A DNA stretch of 64,000 nt, taken from contig NZ_FCOP01000010.1 of assembly GCF_900021175.1 (NCBI RefSeq), positions 754,940 through 818,939 on the forward strand, given 5' to 3'. Both the position numbers and the translations under genes were made by a program. The stretch is from Pseudenterobacter timonensis (lineage in GTDB: Bacteria; Pseudomonadota; Gammaproteobacteria; Enterobacterales; Enterobacteriaceae). Under the pieces are notes generated by a model, which saw only the letters and a list, made by a program, of their open reading frames with translations, did not search any database and was not told the DNA's origin. The first letter of the stretch is position 1; each line of letters starts with the position of its first letter. Positions 18,031-27,278 of the stretch are shown piece after piece.

Positions 18031-19551
18031 ATGCGTTATGCACATCCTGGCCAGCCGGGTGCTCTGTTTACACTTAAGTCCGTGTATGGCAACTACATTG
18101 ACGGCAAATTTATCGAGCCGCTCAGCGGGCAATATTTCATGAATACCTCCCCGGTGGACGGCAGCGAAATCGGGCAGTTTCCCCGCTCCGATGCGAAAGA
18201 TATCGACTACGCCCTGGACGCCGCGCACCGCGCCGCCGAGGGCTGGGGTAAAACCTCTGTCCAGCACCGCGCCAACCTGCTGCTGCAGGTAGCCGATCGT
18301 ATCGAGGAGAAGCTTGAATATCTGGCGGTCGTGGAGAGCTGGGATAACGGTAAGCCGATCCGCGAAACGCTGAACGCCGACCTGCCGCTGGCGGTGGATC
18401 ATTTCCGCTATTTTGCCGGCTGCCTGCGCGCGCAGGAGGGGAGCACGGCGGAGATCGACGAGACGACCGTGGCGTACCACTTCCACGAACCGCTGGGCGT
18501 GGTGGGGCAGATCATCCCGTGGAACTTCCCGCTGCTGATGGCCGCCTGGAAGCTGGCTCCCGCGCTGGCTGCCGGGAACTGCGTGGTGCTCAAACCGGCG
18601 GAACAGACGCCGCTCGGCATTACGCTTTTGATGGAGATCATCGGCGATCTCTTCCCGCCGGGCGTCCTCAACGTGGTGCAGGGCTTTGGGAAAGAGGCGG
18701 GCGAGGCGCTGGCAACCAGCAAGCGGATCGCCAAGATCGCCTTTACCGGCTCCACGCCGGTAGGCCGCCACATTATGGCCTGCGCCGCGGAGAACATTAT
18801 TCCCTGCACCGTCGAGCTGGGCGGCAAATCGCCGAATATCTACTTTGCCGACGTGATGGACGGGGAAGAGGAGTTTATTGAGAAAGCGGTTGAGGGGCTG
18901 GTGCTGGGCTTCTTTAACCAGGGCGAGGTTTGCACCTGTCCCTCCCGGGCGCTGATCCAGGAGTCTATCTACGAACCCTTTATGGCGCGCGTGATGGAGA
19001 AGGTGGCGCAGATCCGTCGCGGCGACCCCTTTGATACCGACACGATGATCGGCGCGCAGGCGTCGCAGCAGCAGTTCGACAAGATCCTCTCCTATATCCA
19101 GATCGCCCGCGAGGAGGGTGGCAAGATCCTCACCGGCGGCGAGCGCGCCAGCATCACCGCTGAGCTGGATAATGGCTACTATATTCAGCCGACCCTTATC
19201 CAGGGACGCAACGACATGCGTAGCTTCCAGGAGGAGATCTTTGGCCCGGTGATCGGCGTAACCACCTTTAAGGATGAGGCGGAGGCGCTGGCTATCGCTA
19301 ACCAGACGCAGTTTGGCCTCGGAGCAGGGGTCTGGACCCGCGACACCAACCTGGCCTATCGCATGGGACGCGGCATCAAGGCCGGGCGCGTGTGGACCAA
19401 CTGCTACCACATCTATCCGGCTCATGCCGCCTTCGGCGGTTACAAACAGTCGGGCGTCGGGCGTGAAACCCACAAAATGGCGCTCTCTGCCTATCAGCAG
19501 ACCAAAAACCTGCTGGTAAGTTACGGCACCGCCCCGTTAGGGCTGTTCTGA
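18031..19551 (+). CDS. NAD(P)-dependent aldehyde dehydrogenase (ExaC/AldB-like)
   Basis: 506 residues. ALDH landmarks are visible: '[16 protein letters not shown]' (about 159-174), cofactor segment '[11 protein letters not shown]', general base Glu 262 in 'VELGGKSP', and catalytic Cys 301 in 'FNQGEVCTC'. C-terminal '[13 protein letters not shown]' is typical of acetaldehyde/short-chain aldehyde dehydrogenases of the ExaC/AldB/AcoD group, which oxidise acetaldehyde and similar aldehydes to acids in the cytoplasm. Ribosome site AAGAAGGAG ends 7 bases before the ATG. A sigma-54 promoter and candidate enhancer sites for the divergent AcoR-like activator lie upstream, so expression is probably induced by acetaldehyde or acetoin. 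A 516-codon antisense frame over it is a codon-bias shadow. Confidence 0.92.
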   Translation: MRYAHPGQPGALFTLKSVYGNYIDGKFIEPLSGQYFMNTSPVDGSEIGQFPRSDAKDIDYALDAAHRAAEGWGKTSVQHRANLLLQVADRIEEKLEYLAVVESWDNGKPIRETLNADLPLAVDHFRYFAGCLRAQEGSTAEIDETTVAYHFHEPLGVVGQIIPWNFPLLMAAWKLAPALAAGNCVVLKPAEQTPLGITLLMEIIGDLFPPGVLNVVQGFGKEAGEALATSKRIAKIAFTGSTPVGRHIMACAAENIIPCTVELGGKSPNIYFADVMDGEEEFIEKAVEGLVLGFFNQGEVCTCPSRALIQESIYEPFMARVMEKVAQIRRGDPFDTDTMIGAQASQQQFDKILSYIQIAREEGGKILTGGERASITAELDNGYYIQPTLIQGRNDMRSFQEEIFGPVIGVTTFKDEAEALAIANQTQFGLGAGVWTRDTNLAYRMGRGIKAGRVWTNCYHIYPAHAAFGGYKQSGVGRETHKMALSAYQQTKNLLVSYGTAPLGLF

Positions 19552-19576
19552 TAGTCTGAGCCCGCGCGCCATGGCG

Positions 19577-19625
19577 TGGACTGCACCTTACTCAGTTGGG
19601 TGTCCAACTTTTGGGGTGCAGTCCA
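19577..19625. repeat. 49-bp element with 11-bp terminal inverted repeats (IS-end remnant?)
   Basis: TGGACTGCACC at the left and GGTGCAGTCCA at the right are perfect inverted repeats; the interior reads TGTCCAACTTTTGG next to the right arm. TGxACTGCACC ends followed by a TTGGAC-like stretch resemble termini of IS3/IS150-group elements. No transposase or target duplication is present. It may be a collapsed remnant, or simply a hairpin terminator between the convergent dehydrogenase and sulfatase genes. Confidence 0.5.
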
Positions 19626-19661
19626 ATTGACCGGGCTTCGTGCTGTTAAAGCGAGCGAGGA

Positions 19662-21638
19662 TTAGGGGGTGACAATATTGAACCAGAAGTCGAACTTGTC
19701 CATGTAGCCAAGCATCTCTTCGAGTTTCGCGCCATTGCCGCTAATTTTCACCTCACCTTTATCCTGCGCCTGTTTCAGCGTCTCTTCTTTCAGGATAATT
19801 TTGTTCAGGGTGGTGCGATCCAGAGTAATCGTGGCGTCAGCATTGTCCGCTTGCGCGTTCGCGGTGTGGTTCAGCACGCCGTTTTCCAGCTCCAGCTTAT
19901 ATTTGCCGCCATCTTTACCCAAGTCGATGTTAAAGACCGCTTTCGCCGCACCGGCTTTTTCGCCGTTGAGATGCACGCCCAGGTAGTCGAAGAACATCTC
20001 CGGGGTCATCGCACGTACGGTATCCGGGCTGGCGGTATTCGGCGTCGGCAGCTTCTGCACGCCGTTACGCAGCTCCTGCGCGCCGGTCAGATAGAAGTTG
20101 CGCCAGGTTCCGGCTTCTGCCTGATAGCCTAACTGCTCCAGCGCATCCGCTTCCAGGTTACGCGCCTCCTGGTTCTGCGGATCGGCAAAGACGATTTTGC
20201 TGGTCACCTGCGCTACCCAACGGTAGTTGCCCTGCTGGTAGTCAGCTTTCGCCTTCTCCATGATGGCATCGGCGCCGCCCATATATTCCACAAACTTCTT
20301 CGCAGCCTGCTCCGGCGGCAGTTCGTCGAGGGTGGCCGGGTTGCCATCGAACCAGCCGAGATAAAAGACGTAGGTGGCTTTAACGTCGTGGCTGACGGAG
20401 CCGTAATAACCGCGGCTGGACCACTGCTTCTCCAGGGATTCTGGTAACTTAAATTCAGCGGCGATCTCGTCGCGGGTCAGGCCTTTGTTCGCCATCCGCA
20501 GGGTCTGGTCGTTGATGTAGCGGTACATATCGCGCTGGCCTTTCATCAGCTTAACGATATTTTCATTACCCCAGGTCGGCCAGTGGTGCTGGGCGATGAT
20601 GACTTCTGCATCGGCGCCCCAGCGTTCGATAGCGGCGTTAATATATTTAGACCAAGCCAGCGGATCGCGGATTTTCGCGCCGCGCAGCGAATAGGTGTTG
20701 TGCAGGGTGTGGGTCACATCCTCTGCCGCCTCGATCATCTTCTTCTCTTTGACATACCACAGCATCTCTGACGGTGCTTCCGAGCCCGGCGCCATCATAA
20801 AGTCATAGGTTAAGCCGTCGATCACTTCCTGCTGGCCGGTATGGGTGATGTAGTTGGTCGGCGGGATCAGCGTGACGGTCCCCGCGGAGGTGGTGGTGCC
20901 AAGACCGGCGCCAACCTGGCCTTTGACGTCAGGCTTCAGCAGGTTGCCGTACATGTAGCTGGCGCGGCGGCTCATCGCGGTACCGGCCATCAGGTTTTCG
21001 GAGACGGCTTCCTCCATGAACCCTGCCGGCGCATAGATTTTCACTTTACCCGATTTCACGTCAGCTTCATCAACCACGCCGCGAAGGCCGCCGTAATGAT
21101 CAACGTGGCTGTGCGTAATCACGACGGCAACCACCGGCTTTTTACCGCGGTTGGCGTAGTAGAGCTCTAGCCCCTCTTTGGCCGGTTCGGCGCTCAGCAG
21201 CGGGTCGATAACGGTAATCCCTTTCTCACCTTCGATGATGGTCATGTTGGAGAGGTCGAGGTTACGGATCTGGTAGACGCCGTCGGTGACTTTAAACAGG
21301 CCGCCGATGTTGATCAGCTGCGACTGGCGCCACAGGCTCGGGTTAACGGTGTCCGGCGCTTTTTCACCTTCTTTCACAAAATCATATTTCGCCGGGTTCC
21401 AGATAACGTTGCCCTGCTCGCCTTTAATCATCGACTGCGGCAGCGCGGCGATAAACCCTTTATGCGCATTTTCGAAGTCGGTTTTATCGGCAAAAGGCAG
21501 TTTGCTGTAGAGCGCGTTATTCGCCTCCCGGGTCGCCGGGGTGGCATCCTGCGGCTGAGCTGCGGCGAATGAGAACGCCGACAGAGAGGTTAAAACACCG
21601 GCCAGCGCCAGATGTTTAGCAACTTTATTTAGCTTCAT
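19662..21638 (-). CDS. yjcS: Periplasmic alkyl sulfatase (SdsA1/YjcS family)
   Basis: 658 residues, the family's usual length. A signal peptide (MKLNKVAKHLALAGVLTSLS, cleavage after AFSFAAA) is followed by a metallo-beta-lactamase domain with THSHVDH (175-181) and further metal ligands in 'EAAEDVTHTLHN' and 'IIAQHHWPTWGN', then a dimerisation region and a C-terminal SCP2-like sterol-carrier domain ('FNIDLGKDGGKYKLELENGVLNH'). Members hydrolyse SDS and other primary alkyl sulfates to alcohol and sulfate using two Zn ions. It is divergent from the IprA-like regulator at 21886, which may control it. The long alcohol released could feed the aldehyde dehydrogenase type chemistry nearby, but no direct link is shown. 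Confidence 0.92.
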   Translation of the reverse strand: MKLNKVAKHLALAGVLTSLSAFSFAAAQPQDATPATREANNALYSKLPFADKTDFENAHKGFIAALPQSMIKGEQGNVIWNPAKYDFVKEGEKAPDTVNPSLWRQSQLINIGGLFKVTDGVYQIRNLDLSNMTIIEGEKGITVIDPLLSAEPAKEGLELYYANRGKKPVVAVVITHSHVDHYGGLRGVVDEADVKSGKVKIYAPAGFMEEAVSENLMAGTAMSRRASYMYGNLLKPDVKGQVGAGLGTTTSAGTVTLIPPTNYITHTGQQEVIDGLTYDFMMAPGSEAPSEMLWYVKEKKMIEAAEDVTHTLHNTYSLRGAKIRDPLAWSKYINAAIERWGADAEVIIAQHHWPTWGNENIVKLMKGQRDMYRYINDQTLRMANKGLTRDEIAAEFKLPESLEKQWSSRGYYGSVSHDVKATYVFYLGWFDGNPATLDELPPEQAAKKFVEYMGGADAIMEKAKADYQQGNYRWVAQVTSKIVFADPQNQEARNLEADALEQLGYQAEAGTWRNFYLTGAQELRNGVQKLPTPNTASPDTVRAMTPEMFFDYLGVHLNGEKAGAAKAVFNIDLGKDGGKYKLELENGVLNHTANAQADNADATITLDRTTLNKIILKEETLKQAQDKGEVKISGNGAKLEEMLGYMDKFDFWFNIVTP

Positions 21639-21823
21639 TGAATATCTCCTGGATTATTTGTATCGCCGCCGGGGACCAGGGCGCCAGATACTTTAAATGC
21701 GGATTAATTACTGACCATTTTAAAAGAATTATTCTGAGGAGATAGTCCCATATGGGACTTGTCATCTGAGGTCCGATAAATATCTCGAGTCCGCTATATC
21801 TTCGCTGCTATACTTTCTGTGAA

Positions 21824-21865
21824 GGCAGACGGCAGTCGGCAGACGGCAGACGGCAGACGGCAGAC
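21824..21865 (+). repeat. Six tandem GGCAGAC heptanucleotides upstream of the regulator
   Basis: Units at 21824, 21831 (variant GGCAGTC), 21838, 21845, 21852 and 21859. The array ends 20 bases before the GTG start of the IprA-like gene, so it lies in the leader or core promoter. Changes in unit number would alter promoter or ribosome-site spacing. Confidence 0.93.
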
Positions 21866-21885
21866 GGCGCGGCGAGGGGCATGGC

Positions 21886-22521
21886 GTGAATTTTCAGGAT
21901 ATTCATACTTATTATCAGCAGCTTAAAATTGACAGCTTTTTCCCGCAAATAATTGACGAAGGGGAGGCTATTACCGTTGCGGCGAATAAAAAATTAGTTC
22001 TCCAGCCTGGCTATATTTATTTTTGTACGGAAGGTTCGTTATCCATATTGATGCCGGAAAATGGGCTAAGTATCGGCAATACCATCGAGTCTATGCCGAT
22101 AGGACTTATGGAAAGATATTGCCCGCTGGCGAAATTTGAATATAGCAGCAGCGCCCAGGTGAAGCTGGTGAAAATAACCTTTGCCGCCTTTGACCAGATT
22201 TTTTTGCACGGCGGCGCTGAACGCGTGCAGGAGCTGGCGACCATTCTGACCTATATGTCGATTTTTACGATTGACCTGCATAACGAACGCCGGCAGGTCA
22301 CCAGCTACCAGACCATCAGACCGATGCTCTACCGCTATCTCTACCGTCAGAGCACCCACAAGGGTGAAAACGAAGGGCTGGCGCTGTTTATTATCCGGCG
22401 CACCAACCTCTCACGCACCCATGTGTTTCGCGTACTGGCGGATCTGAAGGCAGGGGGCTATATCACCATGAAGCGCGGAAAGCTGGTCTCAATCGACCGA
22501 CCGCTGCCGGAAGCGTACTAG
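21886..22521 (+). CDS. IprA/YaiV-like Crp-fold helix-turn-helix regulator
   Basis: 211 residues starting at GTG (21886); the ATG five bases earlier is followed at once by TGA, and GAGGGG provides a ribosome site. N-terminal half is a cyclic-nucleotide-binding-like beta-barrel ('LVLQPGYIYFCTEGSLSILMPENGL') lacking obvious cAMP ligands; the C-terminal half is a winged helix ('NLSRTHVFRVLADLKAGGYITMKRGKLVSI'). This resembles IprA of Salmonella and E. coli YaiV. Divergent from the alkyl sulfatase across a 247-base control region, so it probably regulates that gene and itself. The 7-bp tandem repeat in its leader is unusual. Confidence 0.8.
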   Translation: MNFQDIHTYYQQLKIDSFFPQIIDEGEAITVAANKKLVLQPGYIYFCTEGSLSILMPENGLSIGNTIESMPIGLMERYCPLAKFEYSSSAQVKLVKITFAAFDQIFLHGGAERVQELATILTYMSIFTIDLHNERRQVTSYQTIRPMLYRYLYRQSTHKGENEGLALFIIRRTNLSRTHVFRVLADLKAGGYITMKRGKLVSIDRPLPEAY

Positions 22522-22541
22522 GGGTAACGCCCGCCTCCGGG

Positions 22542-23372
22542 TTATTGCCGATCGGCTGAGATGACCAGAGCGATACCAGCCAGCACCACCAGGGTGCAGA
22601 CCACCATTCTCATATCCGGCACTTCTCCCAGAAATAAAACGCCGCCCGCCGCCGCAATACAGGGAACGCTGAGCTGCAACGTGCTGGCGGTTGCTGACGA
22701 GAGGCCGGGGACAAGCTGATACCAGAGCACATAGGCAATACCGGAAGCGACCCCGCCTGACAGCAGGGCAAGGAGGATGCCGCTGGCATCGACATGGACG
22801 GGCTCCTGCCGCAGCAGGCTCAGGGCAAGCATGACAGGTATGCTCAGGATGAAATTACCCGCCGTCGTTCCCGCCGGGGCAACGATATTTTTTCCGCGAA
22901 CAGAGTAGGCTCCCCACGCCAGGCCAGACGCCACCATCATCAACGCGGGCAGAAGAGGAGGGGCGCTCGTGCCGGGAAGCAGGAGGGCAACGATTCCTCC
23001 TACGGCAAGAAGGATCCCGAAGGCCTTACTGCCGCTCAACTTTTCTCTTTTTAATGCGCCCCAGCCGATCATGCAGACCTGGACTGCGCCAAAGAGCAGC
23101 AGCGCACCCGTTGCCGTGCTGAGCTGAACGTAAGCCAGGGAGAAAAACAGGACGTAAGCGCATAGCAACAGAGCGTCGACGATCTTCCAGCGTATCTCCT
23201 GGAGCTTTTTGCGGGCGATATGCCAGAAAAACAGCGCTGCGGCCCCGCCCAGTAATCTCAGCATGCTGAACGTTTCAGGATCGGCGTGCCCGTTCTTTAA
23301 GGCAATGCGACAGAGGATCGAGTTGGCTGCAAACGCAGTCAATACAAAGAGAACAAGTAACAGCTTTTTCAT
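22542..23372 (-). CDS. EamA/DMT-family inner-membrane transporter
   Basis: 276 residues from MKKLLLVLFVLTAFAANSIL (ATG at 23372). About ten membrane helices form two EamA repeats, with a conserved 'LRLLGGAAALFFW' in the first and 'LSGGVASGIAYVLWY' in the second. DMT proteins export amino acids, nucleosides or small metabolites; the substrate cannot be read from sequence. It faces the regulator gene convergently with a 20-base gap and appears monocistronic. Confidence 0.88.
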   Translation of the reverse strand: MKKLLLVLFVLTAFAANSILCRIALKNGHADPETFSMLRLLGGAAALFFWHIARKKLQEIRWKIVDALLLCAYVLFFSLAYVQLSTATGALLLFGAVQVCMIGWGALKREKLSGSKAFGILLAVGGIVALLLPGTSAPPLLPALMMVASGLAWGAYSVRGKNIVAPAGTTAGNFILSIPVMLALSLLRQEPVHVDASGILLALLSGGVASGIAYVLWYQLVPGLSSATASTLQLSVPCIAAAGGVLFLGEVPDMRMVVCTLVVLAGIALVISADRQ

Positions 23373-23589
23373 ACAGTTCCTGACAGGCACTGCCAGCACA
23401 ATAACCGGGGCCGACGGTGGAGTGATGTTTTTACTTTAATGTGAAACGACGTTGCTTGTCATACTTATCATGCCGCGGCCTTAAATTGTTGATCCACTAT
23501 ACTGACTATTGCAGTTGTAATTTCCCTACGAGGCGGCGTCCGGTTAATGACCTGTCATCCGCCTTTCTTATGACTATCAGGAGAACAAT

Positions 23590-24165
23590 ATGCAAGAGAG
23601 CAAAACGTTGAAAAAACTGCTCGCCGTAACCGCCGTTGCCGCGATGTTCAGCGCTGTTGGCGTGCAAGCCCAGACGACGACCGCTGCGCAAACGCAGACT
23701 AGTGCGGCAGGCCAGACTGAAGCGAACGCTAAGCTAAGCGCCGGCGATGAAAAAGCCTTGATGGACATGGCGCAGGCTAACGTTAATGAAATCGCCGCCG
23801 CCAAAATCGCGCTGAGCAAGGCCCAGAGCAGCGAAGTCAAAGCCTTTGCCCAGAAGATGGTCGAGGATCATGGCGCCGCCCTGACCAAAGTACAGGCAGT
23901 CGCTCAGCAAAAAGGGGTGACGCTGCCGACGGAGCCGGACGCTAAACACAAAGCCATGGCCGAGCAGCTGGAAAAGCAGAGCGGCGACGCATTTGACAAG
24001 ATGTATATGGAAAACGCTGGCGTCAAAGACCACACAATGGTGCTGTCGAAGCTGGAAAACGATGCTAAAACCATCAAGGATCCGGATGTGAAAGCCCTGG
24101 CCGACGAGCACACCCCGGTTGTGGAGCAGCACTTAAAATCTGCCCAGCAGATGAAGATGCAATAA
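23590..24165 (+). CDS. Periplasmic DUF4142 protein
   Basis: 191 residues. An N-terminal signal peptide (LLAVTAVAAMFSAVGVQAQ) is followed by a Thr/Gln/Ala-rich linker and a ferritin-like four-helix DUF4142 domain ('DEKALMDMAQANVNEIAAAKIAL', 'VKAFAQKMVEDHGAALTKVQ', 'HTPVVEQHLKSAQQM'). Such proteins are often induced in stress or stationary phase but lack a defined activity. AGGAG lies 6 bases upstream of the ATG. A hairpin GGCACAC-N7-GTGTGCC (24200-24220) follows the gene and may mark its 3' end. Confidence 0.88.
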   Translation: MQESKTLKKLLAVTAVAAMFSAVGVQAQTTTAAQTQTSAAGQTEANAKLSAGDEKALMDMAQANVNEIAAAKIALSKAQSSEVKAFAQKMVEDHGAALTKVQAVAQQKGVTLPTEPDAKHKAMAEQLEKQSGDAFDKMYMENAGVKDHTMVLSKLENDAKTIKDPDVKALADEHTPVVEQHLKSAQQMKMQ

Positions 24166-24305
24166 GGCACGCCAGAAAGTAAAAAGAAGCCGTTCGGTAG
24201 GCACACGCTCTAAGTGTGCCAATCGATGCGCCCGCTGTGTCGCCACAATCAAAAGCATTCATTTTGATAAACCCGTTTTCCGGTATGACGCGTCAGGAGA
24301 TAAAC

Positions 24306-24842
24306 TTGCGAATTGAAACACCTCGATTGTCCCTTCGCCCTGTAAGCCCATCAGACGCAGACGATCTTTTCAAAATATATGGTGATCCCGCAACTAACAC
24401 CTTTAATCCTGCAGGGCCATATCCGGGTATTGATTATGCAAAAACGGTGCTGAATCGCTGGCTAACCCACTGGCAATCTTATGGGTTTGGAAACTGGGCA
24501 ATATCGCTTCTCGATAATCCCCAAAAAATTATCGGTTTTGGCGGACTGAGCATACATAGCTACGACGGTCTTGTGATTAATAATCTTGGCTATCGGTTTT
24601 CCACAGAAGCATGGGGCAAAGGCCTGGCCACAGAATTTGCTGCATGCGCGATTAACTATGGATTCGATCAGATTAAACTCACCGAGATTTCAGCTGTTGT
24701 CAGGAAAAACCATCTGGCATCACAGAAAGTGCTTCATAAAACGGGGTTAAGCTATATCAGAGAGATTTATGACGTGAAAGATGCGCCCCCAAGCCTTTTA
24801 TATACACTCACATTTAATGAGTGGCTGACTAACTCACAGTAA
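24306..24842 (+). CDS. GNAT-family acetyltransferase (RimJ/RimL type)
   Basis: 178 residues from a TTG start (24306) chosen because CAGGAG lies 6-7 bases before it and the family usually begins 'RIETPRLSLRP'; an ATG at 24285 would add seven residues without a ribosome site. The acetyl-CoA loop region 'LGYRFSTEAWGKGLATEFAACAINYGF' and 'VVRKNHLASQKVLHKTGLSYIRE' are classic GNAT motifs. It would acetylate an amine, either a ribosomal or other protein N-terminus or a small molecule. Less GC-rich than the genes to its left, at the beginning of the accessory stretch. Confidence 0.87.
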   Translation: MRIETPRLSLRPVSPSDADDLFKIYGDPATNTFNPAGPYPGIDYAKTVLNRWLTHWQSYGFGNWAISLLDNPQKIIGFGGLSIHSYDGLVINNLGYRFSTEAWGKGLATEFAACAINYGFDQIKLTEISAVVRKNHLASQKVLHKTGLSYIREIYDVKDAPPSLLYTLTFNEWLTNSQ

Positions 24843-24915
24843 ACCCATCGTTCATCTTCTCTTTCCGGAACATCCGGGAGGGCAACACATGGATCCTGGC
24901 AACGCCCGCCTCGAA

Positions 24916-24967
24916 CACAAAGCGGGCTGACACGCGATTTGATGGCCTTTTTGTGCGAGGAGCGGAC
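24916..24967. repeat. Dispersed TCCGCT/AGCGGA-type repeat, copy 1
   Basis: Contains ACAAAGCGGGCTGACACGCG and, 45 bases on, GAGGAGCGGAC. It resembles the copy at 34592-34653 most closely (ACAAAGCG...ACACGCG...GCGAGG..GCGGAC). Confidence 0.6.
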
Positions 24968-25057
24968 GATTTGACTGCAATTGAGATGCCTGAAAACGCT
25001 TGTCTGAAGTGGTCTTTTTTGGCTGACGATACGGCCTTTGTTCCACGATGATGAGTT

Positions 25058-25096
25058 CATACTCGAATCTCCTGCAATGTGGGAGATTCGAGTATG
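25058..25096. repeat. Perfect 15-bp inverted repeat
   Basis: CATACTCGAATCTCC (25058-25072) and GGAGATTCGAGTATG (25082-25096) flank the 9-base loop TGCAATGTG. It lies in a 328-base gap without a gene. There is no T-run, so it is not a typical terminator; it could be a regulatory hairpin or mobile-element remnant. Confidence 0.7.
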
Positions 25097-25170
25097 GTTG
25101 TTTCCCATGAGCGAAAAGCAGAAACGCGCCGATTTATTGCTGACAGACTGCCAGACGTCAGGAGTCGCGA

Positions 25171-25533
25171 TTACAGTTTATCCAGCTCATGTACCGTACG
25201 TTCGTTGACGATATTGCCCGTATTCAGGGTCGATTTTGGCTCCAGTAAAACGACGCAGCACTCTTGAGTTAACGCTTCAGGACAATGCTCGGTTCCTTTC
25301 GGCACAATGATAAACTCACCTGCATCAAGAACGATATCGCCCGTTCTTAAGCCCATTCGCAAGCGGCCGCTGATAACAAGAAAAAGCTCGTCCTCATGTT
25401 CATGATGGTGCCAGTCAAACTTTCCGGCTAATTTAGCTAGTTTGACATATTCATTATTCATTTCGCCGACAATTTTCGGGCTCCAGTAATCGCTGAACAG
25501 AGCAAAACTTTCTTTTAAATTAACTTTACGCAT
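25171..25533 (-). CDS. Small cupin-domain protein
   Basis: 120 residues forming a single cupin barrel: motif 1 'DWHHHEHEDELFLVISGRLRMGL' (about 40-62) with His/His/Glu metal ligands and motif 2 'DAGEFIIVPKGTEHCP' (about 70-85). GGAGAAG lies just upstream of the ATG. Single-domain cupins of this type bind a divalent metal and act as small isomerases, dioxygenases or sensors; this one has no context that reveals its role. It is monocistronic. Confidence 0.83.
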   Translation of the reverse strand: MRKVNLKESFALFSDYWSPKIVGEMNNEYVKLAKLAGKFDWHHHEHEDELFLVISGRLRMGLRTGDIVLDAGEFIIVPKGTEHCPEALTQECCVVLLEPKSTLNTGNIVNERTVHELDKL

Positions 25534-25982
25534 TCATCTTCTCCGTCACACATATTTAAAGTGGGTGGGTTTATTTCGTCATGAAAAAAGAGCAGACAAT
25601 GGGCAGCACGGCGCGCAGCCGGGTTGGGCGATATTCATCGCTAATAAAAAGACGCCAGGATTATCGGGGGTCTGACCATGTTATGGCCAACTTCCCGGCT
25701 ATTACGCCTGCTTTGCTTTGTGGGAAAATACAGCGCAAGCATGCAGACTCTGCTGTTCGAAATAACAATACAATCAGCCCGCACGCAGAACAATGGGTTT
25801 CCCGGTTACGAGCGCAGATATTTATAAGCTCACAATCAATCGACTGAATTTAATTAATTTTATTTTTAAAATAATTTGCCCTCAGGCTTTCATGAGACCG
25901 TTTTTGTTTCTTTAAGTGAACAGATGCCCGGAACTTCGGCGCCATATCTTAGGTCTCCAGGCCCGGTAATAGCGCGGCGGAG
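25534..25982. other. Gap of about 450 bases without a recognisable gene
   Basis: An 88-codon plus-strand frame (25581-25847) resembles nothing I know and has no ribosome site. The region should contain the cupin gene promoter. No repeat or RNA was recognised. Confidence 0.4.
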
Positions 25983-26552
25983 TTAACCGGGCTCGAGGTG
26001 AGTCATCACCACCGTTGCGCTAACCGCCGTTTCCGTTGCGCTGTACGTGTGTGCCACTTGCGCGGAGAAAGCATAAAAATCCCCGGGTTCCAGGATGATG
26101 ACTTCGTACTGGCTAAAGCGCAGGTGCAGAGTCCCGCTGTGAACCAGAATATGTTCATGTGCCCCCTCTGAATGCCCGGGACTATGGATGGTGACCTGCG
26201 GCTCCATTTGCAGCAACCATATCTCGGAGGTATTGCCGGGGCCGATGCGGAATTTCATCATTTGCGAATACTCGCCCGGCACAGGACGATGTTTTTCAAA
26301 GCGGGGATACATCCTGCCGCCACCGCTCAGCAAATCGCCGACCGGTAAACGTAAAGCGGTGGCGATAGCGTCCAGCGTATCAACACGGGGGCTGGAAGAA
26401 CCTGATTCCAGTTTGGATAACGCTCCCTTTGAAACTCCTGACAATTTAGACAGGTCGTTTAACGAAATCCTCCGTGACTGCCGTAGCCGTCTTATTTTAC
26501 TGCCGATATTTAATGACAACGCAGCAGGTTTACCGTGTCCTGAGTCAGCCAT
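25983..26552 (-). CDS. XRE-family regulator with C-terminal cupin domain
   Basis: 189 residues. The ATG at 26552 follows GGGAGGG by a few bases; a longer open frame to 26786 lacks this and the family's start. Residues 15-75 are an XRE helix-turn-helix ('IRRLRQSRRISLNDLSKLSGVSKGALSKLESGSSSPRVDTLDAIATAL'); residues 110-185 are a cupin ('GAHEHILVHSGTLHLRF...LEPGDFYAFSAQVAHTY'). Members sense a small ligand in the cupin and regulate catabolic or efflux genes, such as E. coli SutR and PuuR. No obvious target lies next to it. Confidence 0.85.
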   Translation of the reverse strand: MADSGHGKPAALSLNIGSKIRRLRQSRRISLNDLSKLSGVSKGALSKLESGSSSPRVDTLDAIATALRLPVGDLLSGGGRMYPRFEKHRPVPGEYSQMMKFRIGPGNTSEIWLLQMEPQVTIHSPGHSEGAHEHILVHSGTLHLRFSQYEVIILEPGDFYAFSAQVAHTYSATETAVSATVVMTHLEPG

Positions 26553-27278
26553 TATTGCCTCCCTCCCCGAGTGTGACCTTCTCACCCAAATAAACACCCC
26601 GCCCAGTCGTGATTGCGGTACGGACATGACGATGCTGTCGCTGGTCTGATATGTCATAACTGCATCAGCAGACAGTGATTTTTCACGCGCCCGCAATGCC
26701 TGAATACCACATTTATCCGTCCAAATGAACCATTTTAAGGTTCGCAGGTTTGATAGGGTCTGTCTGGGAAATGGGAAATATTGCACATTGAGTCTGTTTT
26801 TAGCGCTCGGATGTTGACGGGCTGCTTTGAGCGATGAACGGAAGTTAGTTTTCGGGTAACATAATCTATATGCAAGAGGATCTCTAAAAGAGAATGGGGC
26901 GTATAAGCGGGATACTTACATAACCCCTAAAGGTCAGATGTAGAGGCTGGCGCGCCACGGGGGAAGTCCCCATAGAAGAGTCGAACGAACTGTATTTTTA
27001 GCGGCCCAAGACTATGTAAGCGGGCCTGAGACAGAGGGAAGCGTAATTACTAGCAAAGTACAGGTAGATGTGGAAGCTCGTAAGAGGCGTCGTTGCAGAT
27101 ATGGCCAAGAATCAGGGTTTACACAATCGATCCTGAGCGGTGCCAGATAATAATTGAAAAGAACTAAACATGTTTTAAGCTAAAAAATATTTCTTTTTTA
27201 TTAGACAAGAATTTCCTTTAGGCTGTATCGACGGTTTCACAAATTTCAACGTGTTGGATTTCTTTGGGGAGTGATTAT
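26553..27278. other. 726-base gap with a repeat copy and unassigned sequence
   Basis: At 26822-26847 CTGCTTTGAGCGATGAACGG then GAAGTTAG is a copy of the dispersed repeat; it shares 'GATCTCTAAAAG' a little downstream (near 26880) with the copy at 32400-32465. The stretch 26900-27160 has no coding frame of note and is GC-richer than its flanks; it contains short self-complementary pieces (GCGCGCC, GGGGGAAGTCCCC). I cannot assign it to a known RNA. Confidence 0.4.

Noticed and set aside
17923..19473. 516-codon minus-strand frame over the aldehyde dehydrogenase gene
   Set aside because: Antisense shadow of a well-supported enzyme gene; low-complexity His/Arg/Leu product.
25581..25847. 88-codon frame in the gap after the cupin gene
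   Set aside because: No ribosome site, no recognisable domain.
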